A DNA stretch of 64,000 nucleotides from Streptomyces cinnabarinus (GCF_027270315.1 NZ_CP114413.1:9238001-9302000); one strand, 5' to 3'. Positions 17,501-25,955 are shown, counted from the stretch's first letter. Notes: a model not told the origin generated them from the sequence alone. Program-made: numbers and translations.

Positions 17501-18548
17501 TGTCATGGAGGATGGACGCCTGATGCCCGGGGCCGTCCAGGAGCCGCAGGCCGTCGGTGAGCAGGCGCAGCCCTTCGGTACAGGCGGGAAGGGTGCGTAC
17601 GGCGGCCAGGAACGCGTTGGCCACCGCTTCCATTGAGGGTTCGACGGCACCGGACCGCATGCGCTCCAGCAGGTGCCAGGCCGAGATCACGGCAAGGTCG
17701 GTGTCCTGCGGGTGATGAGCACGGGCCGACAGGACATGGGGGAAGAGATCGTCGGAGAGTCCGGACCCCGGTGTGCGCAGCAGGTGGTAGCCGATCGCCG
17801 CCCAGCGCAGGGGAGAGGTCCAGGTCAGGTCGTCGCGGGCGAGATGGCGGGCCAGCAGGTCGGCTTGACGGCGGGCGCCCTGAGAGAGGTAGCCCAGCAG
17901 GGCATGCGCACCGTGATCCTGTCCGACCACGGCGACCTGGAGCCGTGGCGTCGAGGGACCGGCCGGCTGGACGGTGACATCGACCCGCTGCCCGGTCGGC
18001 AGCCGGAGGAACCGCCAAGGTGTGTGGGCGCTGCCCACCTGGAGCAGATGGACGGTCGAGGGCAGTTGGCCGTATGAGACGGAGGTACGCGTTGCGGAGC
18101 TGGTGAGGGACGAGGGCGAGTGTGCCGAAACCCTCCACAGTCCGTCGCGCCGCTCCCACAGACGTGCCCAGGGTGCCAGCGCGACCGCGGGCCGGAACGC
18201 CGTCCAGGGCAGCGGCTGTTGCGATACCGCCCCGGGCCCGTGGACAAGCCCGAAATACCGTTCGTCCGGGTTTACGCGGTACTCCAGGACCTGGGGCGCC
18301 GCGGCATCGGGGCGCTCGCCGTCGAGGCCGCCGATCCGGACGTAGTCACTGCCCGCCTCCGAGCCCGACGGCAGGAGCAGACGTACGGCGTATTCACCGG
18401 GAGGCAGACGGATCGACAGGGATGCACCCAGGAGCAGGACGCCTTCCTCGACGGTGCGCAGACGCATGTCGACGATGCGGTAACAGACCGGAATCGCGAC
18501 CAGGGGAGTGGCGGAGGGGCGCAGGATCACCGCCGATCGTTCGCTCAC
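14592..18548 (-). CDS. Giant protein: uncharacterised N-terminal half fused to a cellulose-synthase-like GT2
   Basis: 1318 residues from a GTG at 18546-18548 that overlaps the caspase stop (GTGA). Residues 1-100 look like a beta-sandwich (RLPPGEYAVRLLLPSGSEAG). Residues 100-560 are unrecognised. About 570-660 is tetratricopeptide-like (LHASIDMLRGLQHSLEQDDP). A proline-rich linker precedes membrane helices near 796-850. The GT2 domain carries the metal site VDTDHV (about 966), TED (about 1054) and QQLRW (about 1101), so all processive-GT2 motifs are present. Five or more C-terminal helices follow. It should polymerise or transfer sugar across the membrane. The N-terminal half suggests control by the co-translated caspase and hydrolase; that is inference. 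Confidence 0.85.
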   Translation of the reverse strand: MSERSAVILRPSATPLVAIPVCYRIVDMRLRTVEEGVLLLGASLSIRLPPGEYAVRLLLPSGSEAGSDYVRIGGLDGERPDAAAPQVLEYRVNPDERYFGLVHGPGAVSQQPLPWTAFRPAVALAPWARLWERRDGLWRVSAHSPSSLTSSATRTSVSYGQLPSTVHLLQVGSAHTPWRFLRLPTGQRVDVTVQPAGPSTPRLQVAVVGQDHGAHALLGYLSQGARRQADLLARHLARDDLTWTSPLRWAAIGYHLLRTPGSGLSDDLFPHVLSARAHHPQDTDLAVISAWHLLERMRSGAVEPSMEAVANAFLAAVRTLPACTEGLRLLTDGLRLLDGPGHQASILHDTLAHCSRYLAATDASSPLLAFHGEHPEAPGPAVAGPSVTPDGAFLLVHPLYTGPVPLDATAAPRERRASTPGEDVRTLLSRLPTWRLRSAEWDEVIDALQECASAVGGVRAADLPGLVGERALTPSSAEELLASATRRLRVCAAAQRTAPGHAVPAPAAVRTQAHEILAALDGASVQEPEAEPAAAGTDVAAPADSSGGEQQRDPATVNAESAELVNSAHDTRDPDLLHASIDMLRGLQHSLEQDDPVRPVVLVNLGHALQELYRWTRTKALIEEAVECVAEAVALTPVDDPALDRRRADLEAMRAVLRVGLTGKPPESAPRTSTAVGGTLELTFQSPRHPTRPARSRRPAPGGGRPAPPKPSGPLPPDPDTPRPIPPASDDSDQHWAEAQKTWRSLFRPPLRPLPRYDYEHYSRLAGPLTQPSAGIPYRVRHRSLLSAEPHRVRTALALALVPLISLCTLLWLLQPSHWQHQPTLWIVMLGCVGAIEGARLTSVLSCAHATLFAQDPIPVVPETGTRVAFLTTFVPGKEPLEMLSNTLRAAVRIRHRGLMHVWVLDEGNDPEVRALCDQLGVHHFSRKGVAKWNTTRGVHRAKTKHGNYNAWLDAQGRDYDFIAAVDTDHVPFPNFLERTLGYFRDPDTAFVVSPQVYGNYDSVVTKMAESQQFMFHALIQRVGNRHGSPMLVGTNLAVRTTALLQVGGFQDSITEDMLTGLAIHQRRHPVTGRHWRSVYTPDVLAVGEGPSAWTDFVTQQLRWSRGTYETLLKDFWKAPFKLRLPSLVNYFFLLSWYPLLAISWILGGVSLALYFVGGASGGDIDPVVWAVLYGNAVALQVALYIWNRRHNVSPHEPVGSSGLAGMAMTLIIAPVYTRSFTDALLRRKSRFFVTPKGSSASPDRFFGTFRIHLFWAVTVTGLAAYGIAAHHTHPAMLVWATLTVAASLTPVVLWQREMRKQRREWGFRRDALANPPS

Positions 18549-19717
18549 GGTGCGACCCGCAGGCTCGTCCGGGAGTGGGGCGGCCACACGGGCAGGCATC
18601 GGGATACGGCGGCGGCCTCGTCACAGGCGGCACGCACCGTGTACACACCGGCGCGTAAGTGCAGTTCCCACTGGCGGATGCGCTCGCCGTCCGCCGTGGG
18701 GCGTGCGTCGACCGGTTGCCCGCCGTGGATGTGGGGGCTGTCGGGCGGTTCGTGGGGAACGCAGGTGAGCTTCGTGCGGGACGCTGCCTCAGGTGGCAGA
18801 CAGCGCACGGTGAGCCGGGCCGCGGGTGCCTCGTGCAGCCGGTACAGGACCGCATCGCCCACGATGGTGGTCTCCACTCCCTGATCCAGGGCTTCCACGC
18901 CGAGCTCCCGCATGAGGAGGGTGTTGATCGCTCCTGATATGCCCTCCATGCGGACCACCCATTCTCCGGCGTCATCGGTCTCGGCCGCCTGGCCGTCGAG
19001 CGCCTTGATCAGCGCGCTGGTCAGGTGGGACACCTGCTCCGGGTAGCCGGTTGCTTCGGAGTAGGGCGGCATGCGCACGGTGAGTTCATTCTGGCGCACG
19101 CTGAGCCCGAACACGGTGCGGTCCGCGAGGGCGAGCACCGCAGGCGGCTCGTCGCCCGATCCTCCGACCCGGCAGGCGTCGATCACGAAGAACTGCGTGC
19201 GGGGACCGCGCTGTTGGAGCGCCAGGCGCGTCCTGTCGAAGTCGAAGGCCTGGGCGAAGGGCGACTCGGCGAAGCGGTTGATGTCGTCAGCCAGCAGGAT
19301 CTGCCCGTCGGACTGCAGGCCATGACCGCAGAAGTAGAGGATGCCCACGTTGTCGGGATCCGTGGAACAAGAGGCGGTCCACCGCTCGAACGCTTCGCGG
19401 ATATCGTCCAGCCCGGCCGGCGACGCCTGTACTGAGGCCGCTTGTCCGAGCCCGTCCGTGTCATCGGCCGCCCAGCTCAGGAGTACGTCGACACTGCGCA
19501 GCGGCGTCTGCCAGATCCCGTCAGTGCCGTCCACGAGATGGCGGGCGAACGCGAGAGCGGAGCGTGGCGGGGACGTGAGCGGCCCCAGGCCCCGGAGCAA
19601 GCGCGGCACGCGCCCGCGGGCTCGCGCCCCGGATGCCAGGTGAGGGTAGCCGCCGACGCCGATCACCAGGGCGTGGATGCCCGGTCCGGTGCCGGGCTGC
19701 TCGAAGAACACCCGCAT
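18545..19717 (-). CDS. Caspase-like (peptidase C14) protein with C-terminal beta domain
   Basis: 390 residues. The ATG at 19715-19717 shares one base with the stop of the upstream hydrolase. The p20-like fold has HALVIGVGGYPHL at the start, catalytic His in LYFCGHGLQ (about 130) and catalytic Cys in FFVIDACR (about 183), so both active residues are present. The last 110 residues (from about 280) form a probable beta-sandwich, ending LHLRAGVYTVRAACD, similar in style to the N terminus of the next protein. It ends inside that gene's start (GTGA). Bacterial caspase homologues act as regulated proteases in signalling or suicide systems. Its target is unknown. Confidence 0.85.
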   Translation of the reverse strand: MRVFFEQPGTGPGIHALVIGVGGYPHLASGARARGRVPRLLRGLGPLTSPPRSALAFARHLVDGTDGIWQTPLRSVDVLLSWAADDTDGLGQAASVQASPAGLDDIREAFERWTASCSTDPDNVGILYFCGHGLQSDGQILLADDINRFAESPFAQAFDFDRTRLALQQRGPRTQFFVIDACRVGGSGDEPPAVLALADRTVFGLSVRQNELTVRMPPYSEATGYPEQVSHLTSALIKALDGQAAETDDAGEWVVRMEGISGAINTLLMRELGVEALDQGVETTIVGDAVLYRLHEAPAARLTVRCLPPEAASRTKLTCVPHEPPDSPHIHGGQPVDARPTADGERIRQWELHLRAGVYTVRAACDEAAAVSRCLPVWPPHSRTSLRVAP

Positions 19718-20952
19718 CACTCCTGGAGCGTGCCCGCGGCCACGTCCGCGGTCGGCAGGTGGCACGCGCGCAGGCGTTCGGCGAGCCGGTGATGGAAACT
19801 GGGCCGGCGCAAATAGGCCGAGTGCGAGGCCCTCAACCCGCGTCCGGTGGAGTACCGGAAGTCCTCGCTGCCTTCGAAGATCTTGGAGGTGACGAAGGCC
19901 AGGGGGTCGTCCGGGTCGTACACGTTGATCCAATGGCCCACGTTCGGCAGAGCGGGCACCCGCTCCACCGACGGATCGCCGGGAGCGGCAACAGCCGGAA
20001 GGAGACCGAGCTCGGCGAACACACCGACCTGTGAGCCGACCGTCACCAGGGCGTCGCACGCCAAGTCGGGCCGCAGATGCGACAACAAGTCGTAGACGAT
20101 GTTGCCGCCCATGCTGTGGGCCACGACCACCAGAGCGGGATCGTCCGCGCTGCGCAACGCGGCTCCTTCGGCCAATGCCGAGCCGATCAACTCGGCGATC
20201 GGAGCGTCAGCTCCCGCCTGTTCGCGCTGGCGGAGGTAGGTGAGCACGTCGCCCAGGAAGACCGAGCTGCGTGCGTGCCAGGAGTTGCGCCACAAGGCGA
20301 CGGCTGCCGTACTGCCGCCGCGCGCCACGGAGTACCCGATCCGGGAGACGGCCTCCTGCAGCCGCCACAACGCCCTGCGTTCCTGCGGCGCGTGGCTGGT
20401 TCCGAACCGTTCGACGGGACGCGAAACCGGCTCGCTTCCGGCGCGGGCCCGCGTGGTGGGCGCGGCGCCCAGCAGCCACTCGAGCAGCTCGTCGTCGTCC
20501 ATGTCCGCCGTAGTCCTGCCCGCCCGGCCGTCGTCCAGCTCCATCGCCGGGACCGCCAGGCCGGCGAGGACGGAGGCGTCCGGCTCATCGGCGTCGTCCA
20601 TGCCCACGGCCCACAGCAGATCGATCGCGTCGGCGAGCGACTCGCGCGCCAGAGCCGTGAGCGGGGCATCGGCGTGCGTGTCGGTGAGGTCGTGGGCGCC
20701 CATGGCCTCGGCCACGAGGCCGTCGACGCCGCCGAACGACTCCGCGGAGCTGTCACGCGGAAGCGAGGCGTGCCGCCAGGCGAAGTGGGCCGCGGACGAA
20801 CCCCAGTAGGGGGTGACGAGGTTGAGCCGGGACGGCGCGGCGCACAGTGCCGCACCGAGGAAGGCGCGGTACAACGCCGTTCGCTGGACCTGCTGCCGTT
20901 CATACGCTTCGTCGGTACGCGTGGCGACACCGTGAACGTGGACGACTGGCAA
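19717..20952 (-). CDS. Alpha/beta hydrolase, first gene of the caspase/GT2 operon
   Basis: 411 residues from a TTG at 20950-20952 with AGGGGGAG seven bases upstream (an ATG at 21028-21030 gives a longer, less likely form). The first strand is LPVVHVHGVATRTDEAY. The nucleophile elbow is VVVAHSMGGNIVYDLL (Ser near 277), with acid VYDPDDPLAF and a possible catalytic His in ASHSAYL. Insert helices between 40 and 220 are acidic and unrecognised. It resembles lipase/PGAP1-like hydrolases that accompany conflict-system proteins. Overlap with the caspase start shows strict co-translation. Substrate unknown. Confidence 0.82.
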   Translation of the reverse strand: MPVVHVHGVATRTDEAYERQQVQRTALYRAFLGAALCAAPSRLNLVTPYWGSSAAHFAWRHASLPRDSSAESFGGVDGLVAEAMGAHDLTDTHADAPLTALARESLADAIDLLWAVGMDDADEPDASVLAGLAVPAMELDDGRAGRTTADMDDDELLEWLLGAAPTTRARAGSEPVSRPVERFGTSHAPQERRALWRLQEAVSRIGYSVARGGSTAAVALWRNSWHARSSVFLGDVLTYLRQREQAGADAPIAELIGSALAEGAALRSADDPALVVVAHSMGGNIVYDLLSHLRPDLACDALVTVGSQVGVFAELGLLPAVAAPGDPSVERVPALPNVGHWINVYDPDDPLAFVTSKIFEGSEDFRYSTGRGLRASHSAYLRRPSFHHRLAERLRACHLPTADVAAGTLQE

Positions 20953-21216
20953 CCGACCGCTCCCCCTGTGTAGATCAACGCGACGGATCAGGCCATGCGT
21001 TGACGAACCATCAGTACACCATCCGGGCACCCGGCACGCCCCTCTTGCGAGGATCTGGTCGCTCAGCCCGGTGGTGGTGGTCAGGTGGGGCCGGGCGCCG
21101 TCGTACGGTGCAGTTCATTGTCTGCAATTTCGATACGTGGAAAGGAAGGTTACGAAGGGCGAGACTCCTGTCGCCGCGCGAGACCGCACGGTGCGTATCC
21201 GAACCAGGAGGCATGG

Positions 21217-21606
21217 GTGAACTTCAAGGGCAAGCTGGCGACGGTTGCGCTCGTTGGAAGCATGGCCGTAAGCGGCATGGCGGCGACTGCGCCGTCCGCG
21301 GCGGCGGTGGGTGGCTGCCCGTCGGGCAAGCTGTGCCTCTACGACGATCCCAACTACGCCCACCTCGACATCACGAGCACCAGCACGAAGGCCTGCTTCA
21401 GCCTGACCGACTGGAACGGGTTCAGCGACGGCATCGGGTCGTATGTGAACAACCTGCCGGTGCCGGTCGACGTCTACACCTGGACCGGTTCCGTGTACCT
21501 GTACGACGGCAGGATCCGCGCCGGCGGCTTCAGCTCCAACGCGGGCAGCAAGTTCGGTTCCCGGGGGACAGTCTGCACCGGGGGCCTCACGCCGCCCGGC
21601 TGGTAG
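21217..21606 (+). CDS. Secreted peptidase inhibitor family I36 (beta/gamma-crystallin-like) protein
   Basis: 129 residues from GTG 21217 with AGGAGG at ideal spacing. A Sec signal peptide covers about residues 1-30 (LATVALVGSMAVSGMAATAP, cut near SAAA). The mature part begins GGCPSGKLCLYDDPNYAHLD, the opening of I36/SMPI-like crystallin-fold inhibitors, with four cysteines that may form two disulphides. Members inhibit metalloproteases or act as structural extracellular proteins. It is monocistronic and ends in a strong hairpin terminator. Confidence 0.8.
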   Translation: MNFKGKLATVALVGSMAVSGMAATAPSAAAVGGCPSGKLCLYDDPNYAHLDITSTSTKACFSLTDWNGFSDGIGSYVNNLPVPVDVYTWTGSVYLYDGRIRAGGFSSNAGSKFGSRGTVCTGGLTPPGW

Positions 21607-21625
21607 GCCGTCACGTCACGCACGC

Positions 21626-21660
21626 CAGCCCCGCTCTGGAGCCTTTCCAGACCGGGGCTG
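21626..21660 (+). terminator. Hairpin terminator after the I36 gene
   Basis: CAGCCCCGCTCTGGA (21626-21640) and TCCAGACCGGGGCTG (21646-21660) pair as a 15-base stem with one mismatch and a 5-base loop, starting 19 bases after the stop codon. There is no U-run, as is usual in streptomycetes. Confidence 0.75.
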
Positions 21661-21816
21661 CGGCGTATATTCCGGGGCGATCAGGGGGCCGCGGTCGACA
21701 CGTCCGCCACAGAGGCGTCGAGGCTCGCTTCGAGGTCTCCAAACGAGTCCTCCATCTGCTCGCGTCCAGTGTCGAACGGTGGGACAAGTTGATCACTTGG
21801 GCCCGCGCGTCGCGGG

Positions 21817-22746
21817 TCACGCCGCCGCAGCGCGGAACTTGCTGGGGCTCTGGCCTGTGTGGCGTTTGAAGGCGGCGCTGAAGCCGAAGGCGTCGGCGTA
21901 GCCGATGGTCTTCGCGATCTGGGCGATGCTGAGATCCGTGTCGGCCAGGAGCGTCCCGGCCTCGTCCATGCGGCATTCGGTGAGATAGGCAAGGGGCGGG
22001 CGGCCCATCAGTTGGGTGAAGCGCCTTGCGAACAGCGCCCGGGAGACGCCTGCTTGCGCAGCCAGCGACGCGACCGTCCAGGTCTCGGCGGGTCGGCCGT
22101 GGAATGCGCGCAGGGCGGGCGCGAGGACCGGGTCGGCGAAGCCGCGATACCAGCTCGGAGCGTCGGCGCCGGCCCGGTCGAACCAGGTGCGCAGCGTGCA
22201 CACCAGTGCCCAGTCGAGGAGCCGGTCCATCAGCGCCTGCGAACCGGAGGAGAACCGGGCGGCGTCGGCGGCGGAGCTCTCCAGCCAGGCGCAGACGTCG
22301 GCGTCCTCGGTGACGACCAGGATTGGTGGCAGCGCGCGCAGGAGCCGTTCGTGGCGATGGCCAGTGGCGCGGTAGGCACCCACGATGAGTGCCGTGGCTC
22401 CGCCCGGGTCGGTGCCCCAATGGATGCCGGCGAGTTCCTGGTCCGAGCACGAGGCTTCTGCGGTGAAGCAGTTGATCTCATACTCGGCGTGGGGGTGCCC
22501 GACCGTGGCGGGCTGGTCCATGAGGCGGAACGGCGCGGGGCCGCGCACGATGGCCGTGTCGCCCGCGGCGATCACCCGCTCGCTGCCGTCGGGCAACAGC
22601 AGGGTGCCGCCCCCGCGCAGCACGGTGACCATGGTCAGCGGTGCGCCGTCGGTGAAGCGGATGCTCCACGCCGCGTGGAGGACGGCATGGCTGACGACCG
22701 AGCCCTCGGCCCGGATGCCGCTCAGTAGCGAACTCAACGGATCCAT
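21817..22746 (-). CDS. AraC family transcriptional regulator (AraC_binding_2-like)
   Basis: 309 residues with a cupin-like N-terminal sensor (residues 15-170: GGGTLLLPDGSERVIAAGDT) and two C-terminal helix-turn-helices (WTVASLAAQAGVSRALFARR and LSIAQIAKTIGYADAFGFSA, ending FKRHTGQSPSKFR). It is divergent from an NAD(P)H oxidoreductase whose start lies 112 bases away, a standard arrangement in which the regulator controls the reductase. The only strong ribosome-site motif lies 17 bases ahead of the ATG, so the start is somewhat uncertain. Confidence 0.9.
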   Translation of the reverse strand: MDPLSSLLSGIRAEGSVVSHAVLHAAWSIRFTDGAPLTMVTVLRGGGTLLLPDGSERVIAAGDTAIVRGPAPFRLMDQPATVGHPHAEYEINCFTAEASCSDQELAGIHWGTDPGGATALIVGAYRATGHRHERLLRALPPILVVTEDADVCAWLESSAADAARFSSGSQALMDRLLDWALVCTLRTWFDRAGADAPSWYRGFADPVLAPALRAFHGRPAETWTVASLAAQAGVSRALFARRFTQLMGRPPLAYLTECRMDEAGTLLADTDLSIAQIAKTIGYADAFGFSAAFKRHTGQSPSKFRAAAA

Positions 22747-22858
22747 CAGCCAATCGTAGACGACCTCCTATGGCTTGGAGACTTTCTCCCATGGATCATC
22801 TACGCGGTCGCCGTTGTACTGGAGTCACCGAAGACATCCAGCCCCGTCGGGAGACACC

Positions 22859-23533
22859 GTGCAGCAGCACAGCGCCAAAACAGCCCTCGTGGTCGTCGCG
22901 CACCATCGCAGCGATTCCCTCACCGCACACACCGCCCGCCGTGCGGCCGCCCGGCTGCAGGCGGCCGGATATCGCATCGACTTGCTCGACCTGCACGCCG
23001 AGGGATTCGACCCTCGGATGAATGTGGAGGACCAGCCGGACTGGGGCGATCGGGAGAAGGCGTATTCGGAAGAGGTGCACGCCCATATGCGGCGCATCCT
23101 CGACGCAGATGTAGTTGTCGCCGTCTTCCCTGTGTACTGGCAAAGCGTGCCCGCTGTCCTCAAGGGATGGATCGACCGCGTGTGGAACTACGGGTTCGCC
23201 TACGGCCGTAGCAAGCCGCGTTTGGCCGGCAAGCGCATGCTGTGGCTCGGCCTGGCCGGCGCCACCGCCGACGATCCCATCGCCGAGGGAATGCAGTCCG
23301 TCCTTGAGGCCAACCTGAGCGAGGGCATCGCCAGCTACTGCGGCTTCTCCCACTCAAGTGTGGGCCTGCTCCTCGACGCGGAAGAGCGACCGCAGCGCGT
23401 CGACGCCCAGGGCAATCTGCACGTCGGCGACGCGGTCGTCGGCGCTGACCGGCAATCGCAGTACGCCGAATTCGACCGTCGGACACTGGACTTCGTGGAA
23501 AAGTTCCTCGTGCACGAACCGCTCGCGGTCTGA
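22859..23533 (+). CDS. NAD(P)H oxidoreductase, flavodoxin-2 family (MdaB/KefF-like)
   Basis: 224 residues from GTG 22859 after GGGAG. A flavodoxin-like start ALVVVAHHRSDSLTAHTARR is followed by ADVVVAVFPVYWQSVPAVLK, GWIDRVWNYGFAYG and LAGKRMLWLGLAGATADD, matching quinone reductases that carry two electrons from NAD(P)H via FMN/FAD. Probably a quinone or azo detoxification enzyme under the divergent AraC regulator. A long perfect hairpin follows the stop. Confidence 0.88.
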   Translation: MQQHSAKTALVVVAHHRSDSLTAHTARRAAARLQAAGYRIDLLDLHAEGFDPRMNVEDQPDWGDREKAYSEEVHAHMRRILDADVVVAVFPVYWQSVPAVLKGWIDRVWNYGFAYGRSKPRLAGKRMLWLGLAGATADDPIAEGMQSVLEANLSEGIASYCGFSHSSVGLLLDAEERPQRVDAQGNLHVGDAVVGADRQSQYAEFDRRTLDFVEKFLVHEPLAV

Positions 23534-23542
23534 CGACGCCTG

Positions 23543-23588
23543 GGCGCTTTGGGCTGACCGGCGGTCCCGCCCGTCAGCCCAAAGCGCC
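23543..23588 (+). terminator. Strong hairpin terminator
   Basis: GGCGCTTTGGGCTGAC (23543-23558) and GTCAGCCCAAAGCGCC (23573-23588) form a perfect 16-base stem with a 14-base loop, 10 bases after the oxidoreductase stop. Confidence 0.85.
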
Positions 23589-23933
23589 TGGCGCGGACGG
23601 CGACTCGGTCGCGTCGCCGCACCGCGAGTGCCCGCCCGCACAAGCCGGACGGGGTGAACCCGGCCATGTGCCCGGCTGACGTGAGAGGGGAACGCCGGAT
23701 CTGTGCTGCCAGCGAGTAAACCAGGCTGCGTCCGGCGTGCTGTAAATCCCCAGGGCGGTTTCAAGGTCCTTGATTAGTGTGGCTGTTGGGGATGCCGAGC
23801 ATGGCGACGGCTCGTGTGGTCTTGGCCCCCGTCCAGCGGACCCAGGTTCTCCAGCACGGCAGGGATAGGGGAAGATGCAACAGCAGGCACAGGACACTCT
23901 CGTGATCACCGGAGTCACCAGGGAGCCCGCAGC
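23589..23933. other. Intergenic stretch before the MFS gene
   Basis: No supported gene. A minus-strand reading near 23650-23790 (TLIKDLETALGIYSTPDAAW) is mildly protein-like and could be a gene tail, but I cannot place it in a family. The promoter of the MFS gene presumably lies here. Confidence 0.4.
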
Positions 23934-25205
23934 GTGACCGGCACCACGCAGGCCCCTAGCGGGTCGGCTGCAGCCGACGATGCAGCACGAAGTGTCACGC
24001 GCCCATTCTACGTCTATGCCGTGCTCGCCAACTCGCTGTTCCAGCGCGGCGTATTCGTCCTCTTCCTCTATCAGCGAGGCTTCTCCGCCGGGCAAGTGGC
24101 CCTGCTTCAGACACTGCTGTACCTGGTCAGCGGGCTTGCCGAGTTGCCGACGGGAGTCATAGCCGACCGAATCGGCAGGCGTGCCAGCATCGTCATCGGC
24201 CAGGTGCTGATCGCTGGATGTCTGCTCGGCCAGGCGGCGTTTTCCAACTACTGGCTGTTCCTGGCGCTGTTCATCGGGCAGGGCGTGGGCATGGCATGCG
24301 TGTCCGGTTCGGACACCGCCCTGCTGTACGACCTGCTCGTGCGTCGTGGTGCAACGGCCGGCTACGTCAGGATCAAGTCCCGGTTCACCATGCTCGGGAC
24401 GGTCACCTCGGGAGCCGCCATCGTCCTCGGCGGCCAACTGCAGCAGATTTCCTGGGGAGTCGTCTACGTCGGTTCGGCGGCGTGCCTCGTCCTGGCCGTG
24501 GTGGTGCTGATGTCACGGGTGCCCGAGATCCGCGGCGCGGACGCGGTGGACGAGCAGGACGGAGCCGAGGAGAAGCACGGCGACACGACAGCATGGCGGG
24601 CGATGCTTCGGGTCGCCACGCCGGCGCTCGTGACGCTGGTCGTGGTGTCCGGCTTGATGCATGCGACTTTGACTCCGTACATCATCTTCACGCAGAAGAC
24701 CCTCTCCGATCAGGGAGCGGGCACCGCATTGGTCAGCGTGGTCATATCGGCGGGATTCTTCGTCGGCGGGCTCACTCCGCTGCTGTCGAACCGCGCGGAC
24801 CGGCGCGTCGGGTATCGGGTCATCGTCCCGGTGTCTCTCCTGACACTCGCCGCGGCACTCGGCCTGACCGGCCTCGGCCTTGTCTGGGTCACTATCGCCG
24901 TGTTCCTGGCCCTGGTCGGGATTCCCGAGATCACCGCCGTGATCGTGGACAACGTGTTCAATGAGGCTGTGCCGTCGCGCCACCGGGCGAGCCTGCTGTC
25001 GATGATCGCATTCGTGGAGTCGGCGCTCATCGGCATCGGTTACCTCGTCCTCGGCACGCTCATGGACGGACTGGGCTCCAGTGTGGGCATGGCCACTTAC
25101 GCCGTCGTCCCGCTGCTGGCATGTCTCCTGTGGCTCCCGGTGCTCTTCCGAGGGGCACGGGTGACCACTGAGATCGAGAAGCCTGCCGAGCAGAAGGCAT
25201 CCTGA
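23934..25205 (+). CDS. MFS transporter (12 membrane segments)
   Basis: 423 residues from GTG 23934 after AGGGAG. The first helix region is FYVYAVLANSLFQRGVFVLF. Loop 2-3 holds ELPTGVIADRIGRRASIVIG, the MFS motif A. Twelve hydrophobic segments are visible, with an acidic cytoplasmic loop in the middle (DAVDEQDGAEEKHGD). This pattern fits the drug-efflux-like MFS family found across actinomycetes. It is monocistronic with no adjacent regulator; substrate unknown. Confidence 0.88.
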   Translation: MTGTTQAPSGSAAADDAARSVTRPFYVYAVLANSLFQRGVFVLFLYQRGFSAGQVALLQTLLYLVSGLAELPTGVIADRIGRRASIVIGQVLIAGCLLGQAAFSNYWLFLALFIGQGVGMACVSGSDTALLYDLLVRRGATAGYVRIKSRFTMLGTVTSGAAIVLGGQLQQISWGVVYVGSAACLVLAVVVLMSRVPEIRGADAVDEQDGAEEKHGDTTAWRAMLRVATPALVTLVVVSGLMHATLTPYIIFTQKTLSDQGAGTALVSVVISAGFFVGGLTPLLSNRADRRVGYRVIVPVSLLTLAAALGLTGLGLVWVTIAVFLALVGIPEITAVIVDNVFNEAVPSRHRASLLSMIAFVESALIGIGYLVLGTLMDGLGSSVGMATYAVVPLLACLLWLPVLFRGARVTTEIEKPAEQKAS

Positions 25206-25501
25206 AACGGACCATCTCGAGAGCAATGCCCCATCCTGATGGCAGAGGCGTTGTTCGTTGATATGTCGCTCCCAGTCGGCGACGGAGCTGTCATCGTCTC
25301 GACCCCCGCACCGCCGTTCTGCGGCAGCTCCAGATAGGCCGTCGCTATGTCGAGAACGGTAGGGGACACCACTGACAACGCCCCGTCGACGAGGGGCAGC
25401 CCGGCAGGACCGATGAGTGCGCCGGTCACGCCCCGTGAAAGCGCCCGCGCGCCCCTGTGCCGTGGGGGTACCGGGGCAGCACCGCGCCTACGTTGATCAA
25501 C

Positions 25502-25903
25502 ATGTCACGGTTCCTCGCGGGCTGCACCGCACTCGTCGCCCTGCTGTTCGCCGCATCCTCCCCCGCCACGGCGACACCCTCGCCCCTGACGGAAGGCACC
25601 GTCCCGTCGGGCCGGGCGGCGCCCGTGTTCGACATCTGGTTCAACCAGTTCGGTTACTCACCCAAGAAGAACCTTACGGTGGGCAACCACTGGTACACGC
25701 TGACCGCCGACTGTGACGGCGGCGGCTCGGTGGGTGGCCAGCTCTACCACGCCGCGCTGGGAGTGGACAAGAAGGTCGGCTCCGCGTTCCTCATCCCCTG
25801 CGGGGGGTCAAGGGACGTCACCTACAACCTGCAGGGCGGCTGGTACTACTTCTACTTCCTCTCCGGAGTCGACAGCACCCGCGTCATCGCCGAAGGCGCA
25901 TGA
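25502..25903 (+). CDS. Small secreted protein, copy 1 of a tandem paralogue pair
   Basis: 133 residues. The ATG at 25502 begins a signal peptide (FLAGCTALVALLFAASSPAT, cleavage near ATA). The mature domain reads FDIWFNQFGYSPKKNLTVGN, a single Cys in LTADCDGGG, then QLYHAALGVDKKVGSAFLIP, a second Cys, and GWYYFYFLSGVDS near the end. The two cysteines are conserved with the next gene, so one disulphide is likely. The aromatic, beta-rich pattern suggests a small extracellular beta domain. I recognise no family. The paralogue follows 52 bases downstream. Confidence 0.75.
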   Translation: MSRFLAGCTALVALLFAASSPATATPSPLTEGTVPSGRAAPVFDIWFNQFGYSPKKNLTVGNHWYTLTADCDGGGSVGGQLYHAALGVDKKVGSAFLIPCGGSRDVTYNLQGGWYYFYFLSGVDSTRVIAEGA

Positions 25904-25955
25904 CCACGGGCACGTCGCCCCTCTCCCTCTCCTCGCACCCCCGGAAAGGTCCCCC

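Noticed and set aside
18549..18599. ATG start for the giant GT2 protein
   Set aside because: It would overlap the caspase by 55 bases. The GTG at 18548 gives a typical GTGA coupled junction.
23574..24437. A 287-codon minus frame covering the MFS start
   Set aside because: Composition is that of an antisense shadow. Only a short stretch near 23650-23790 is mildly protein-like and it has no start.
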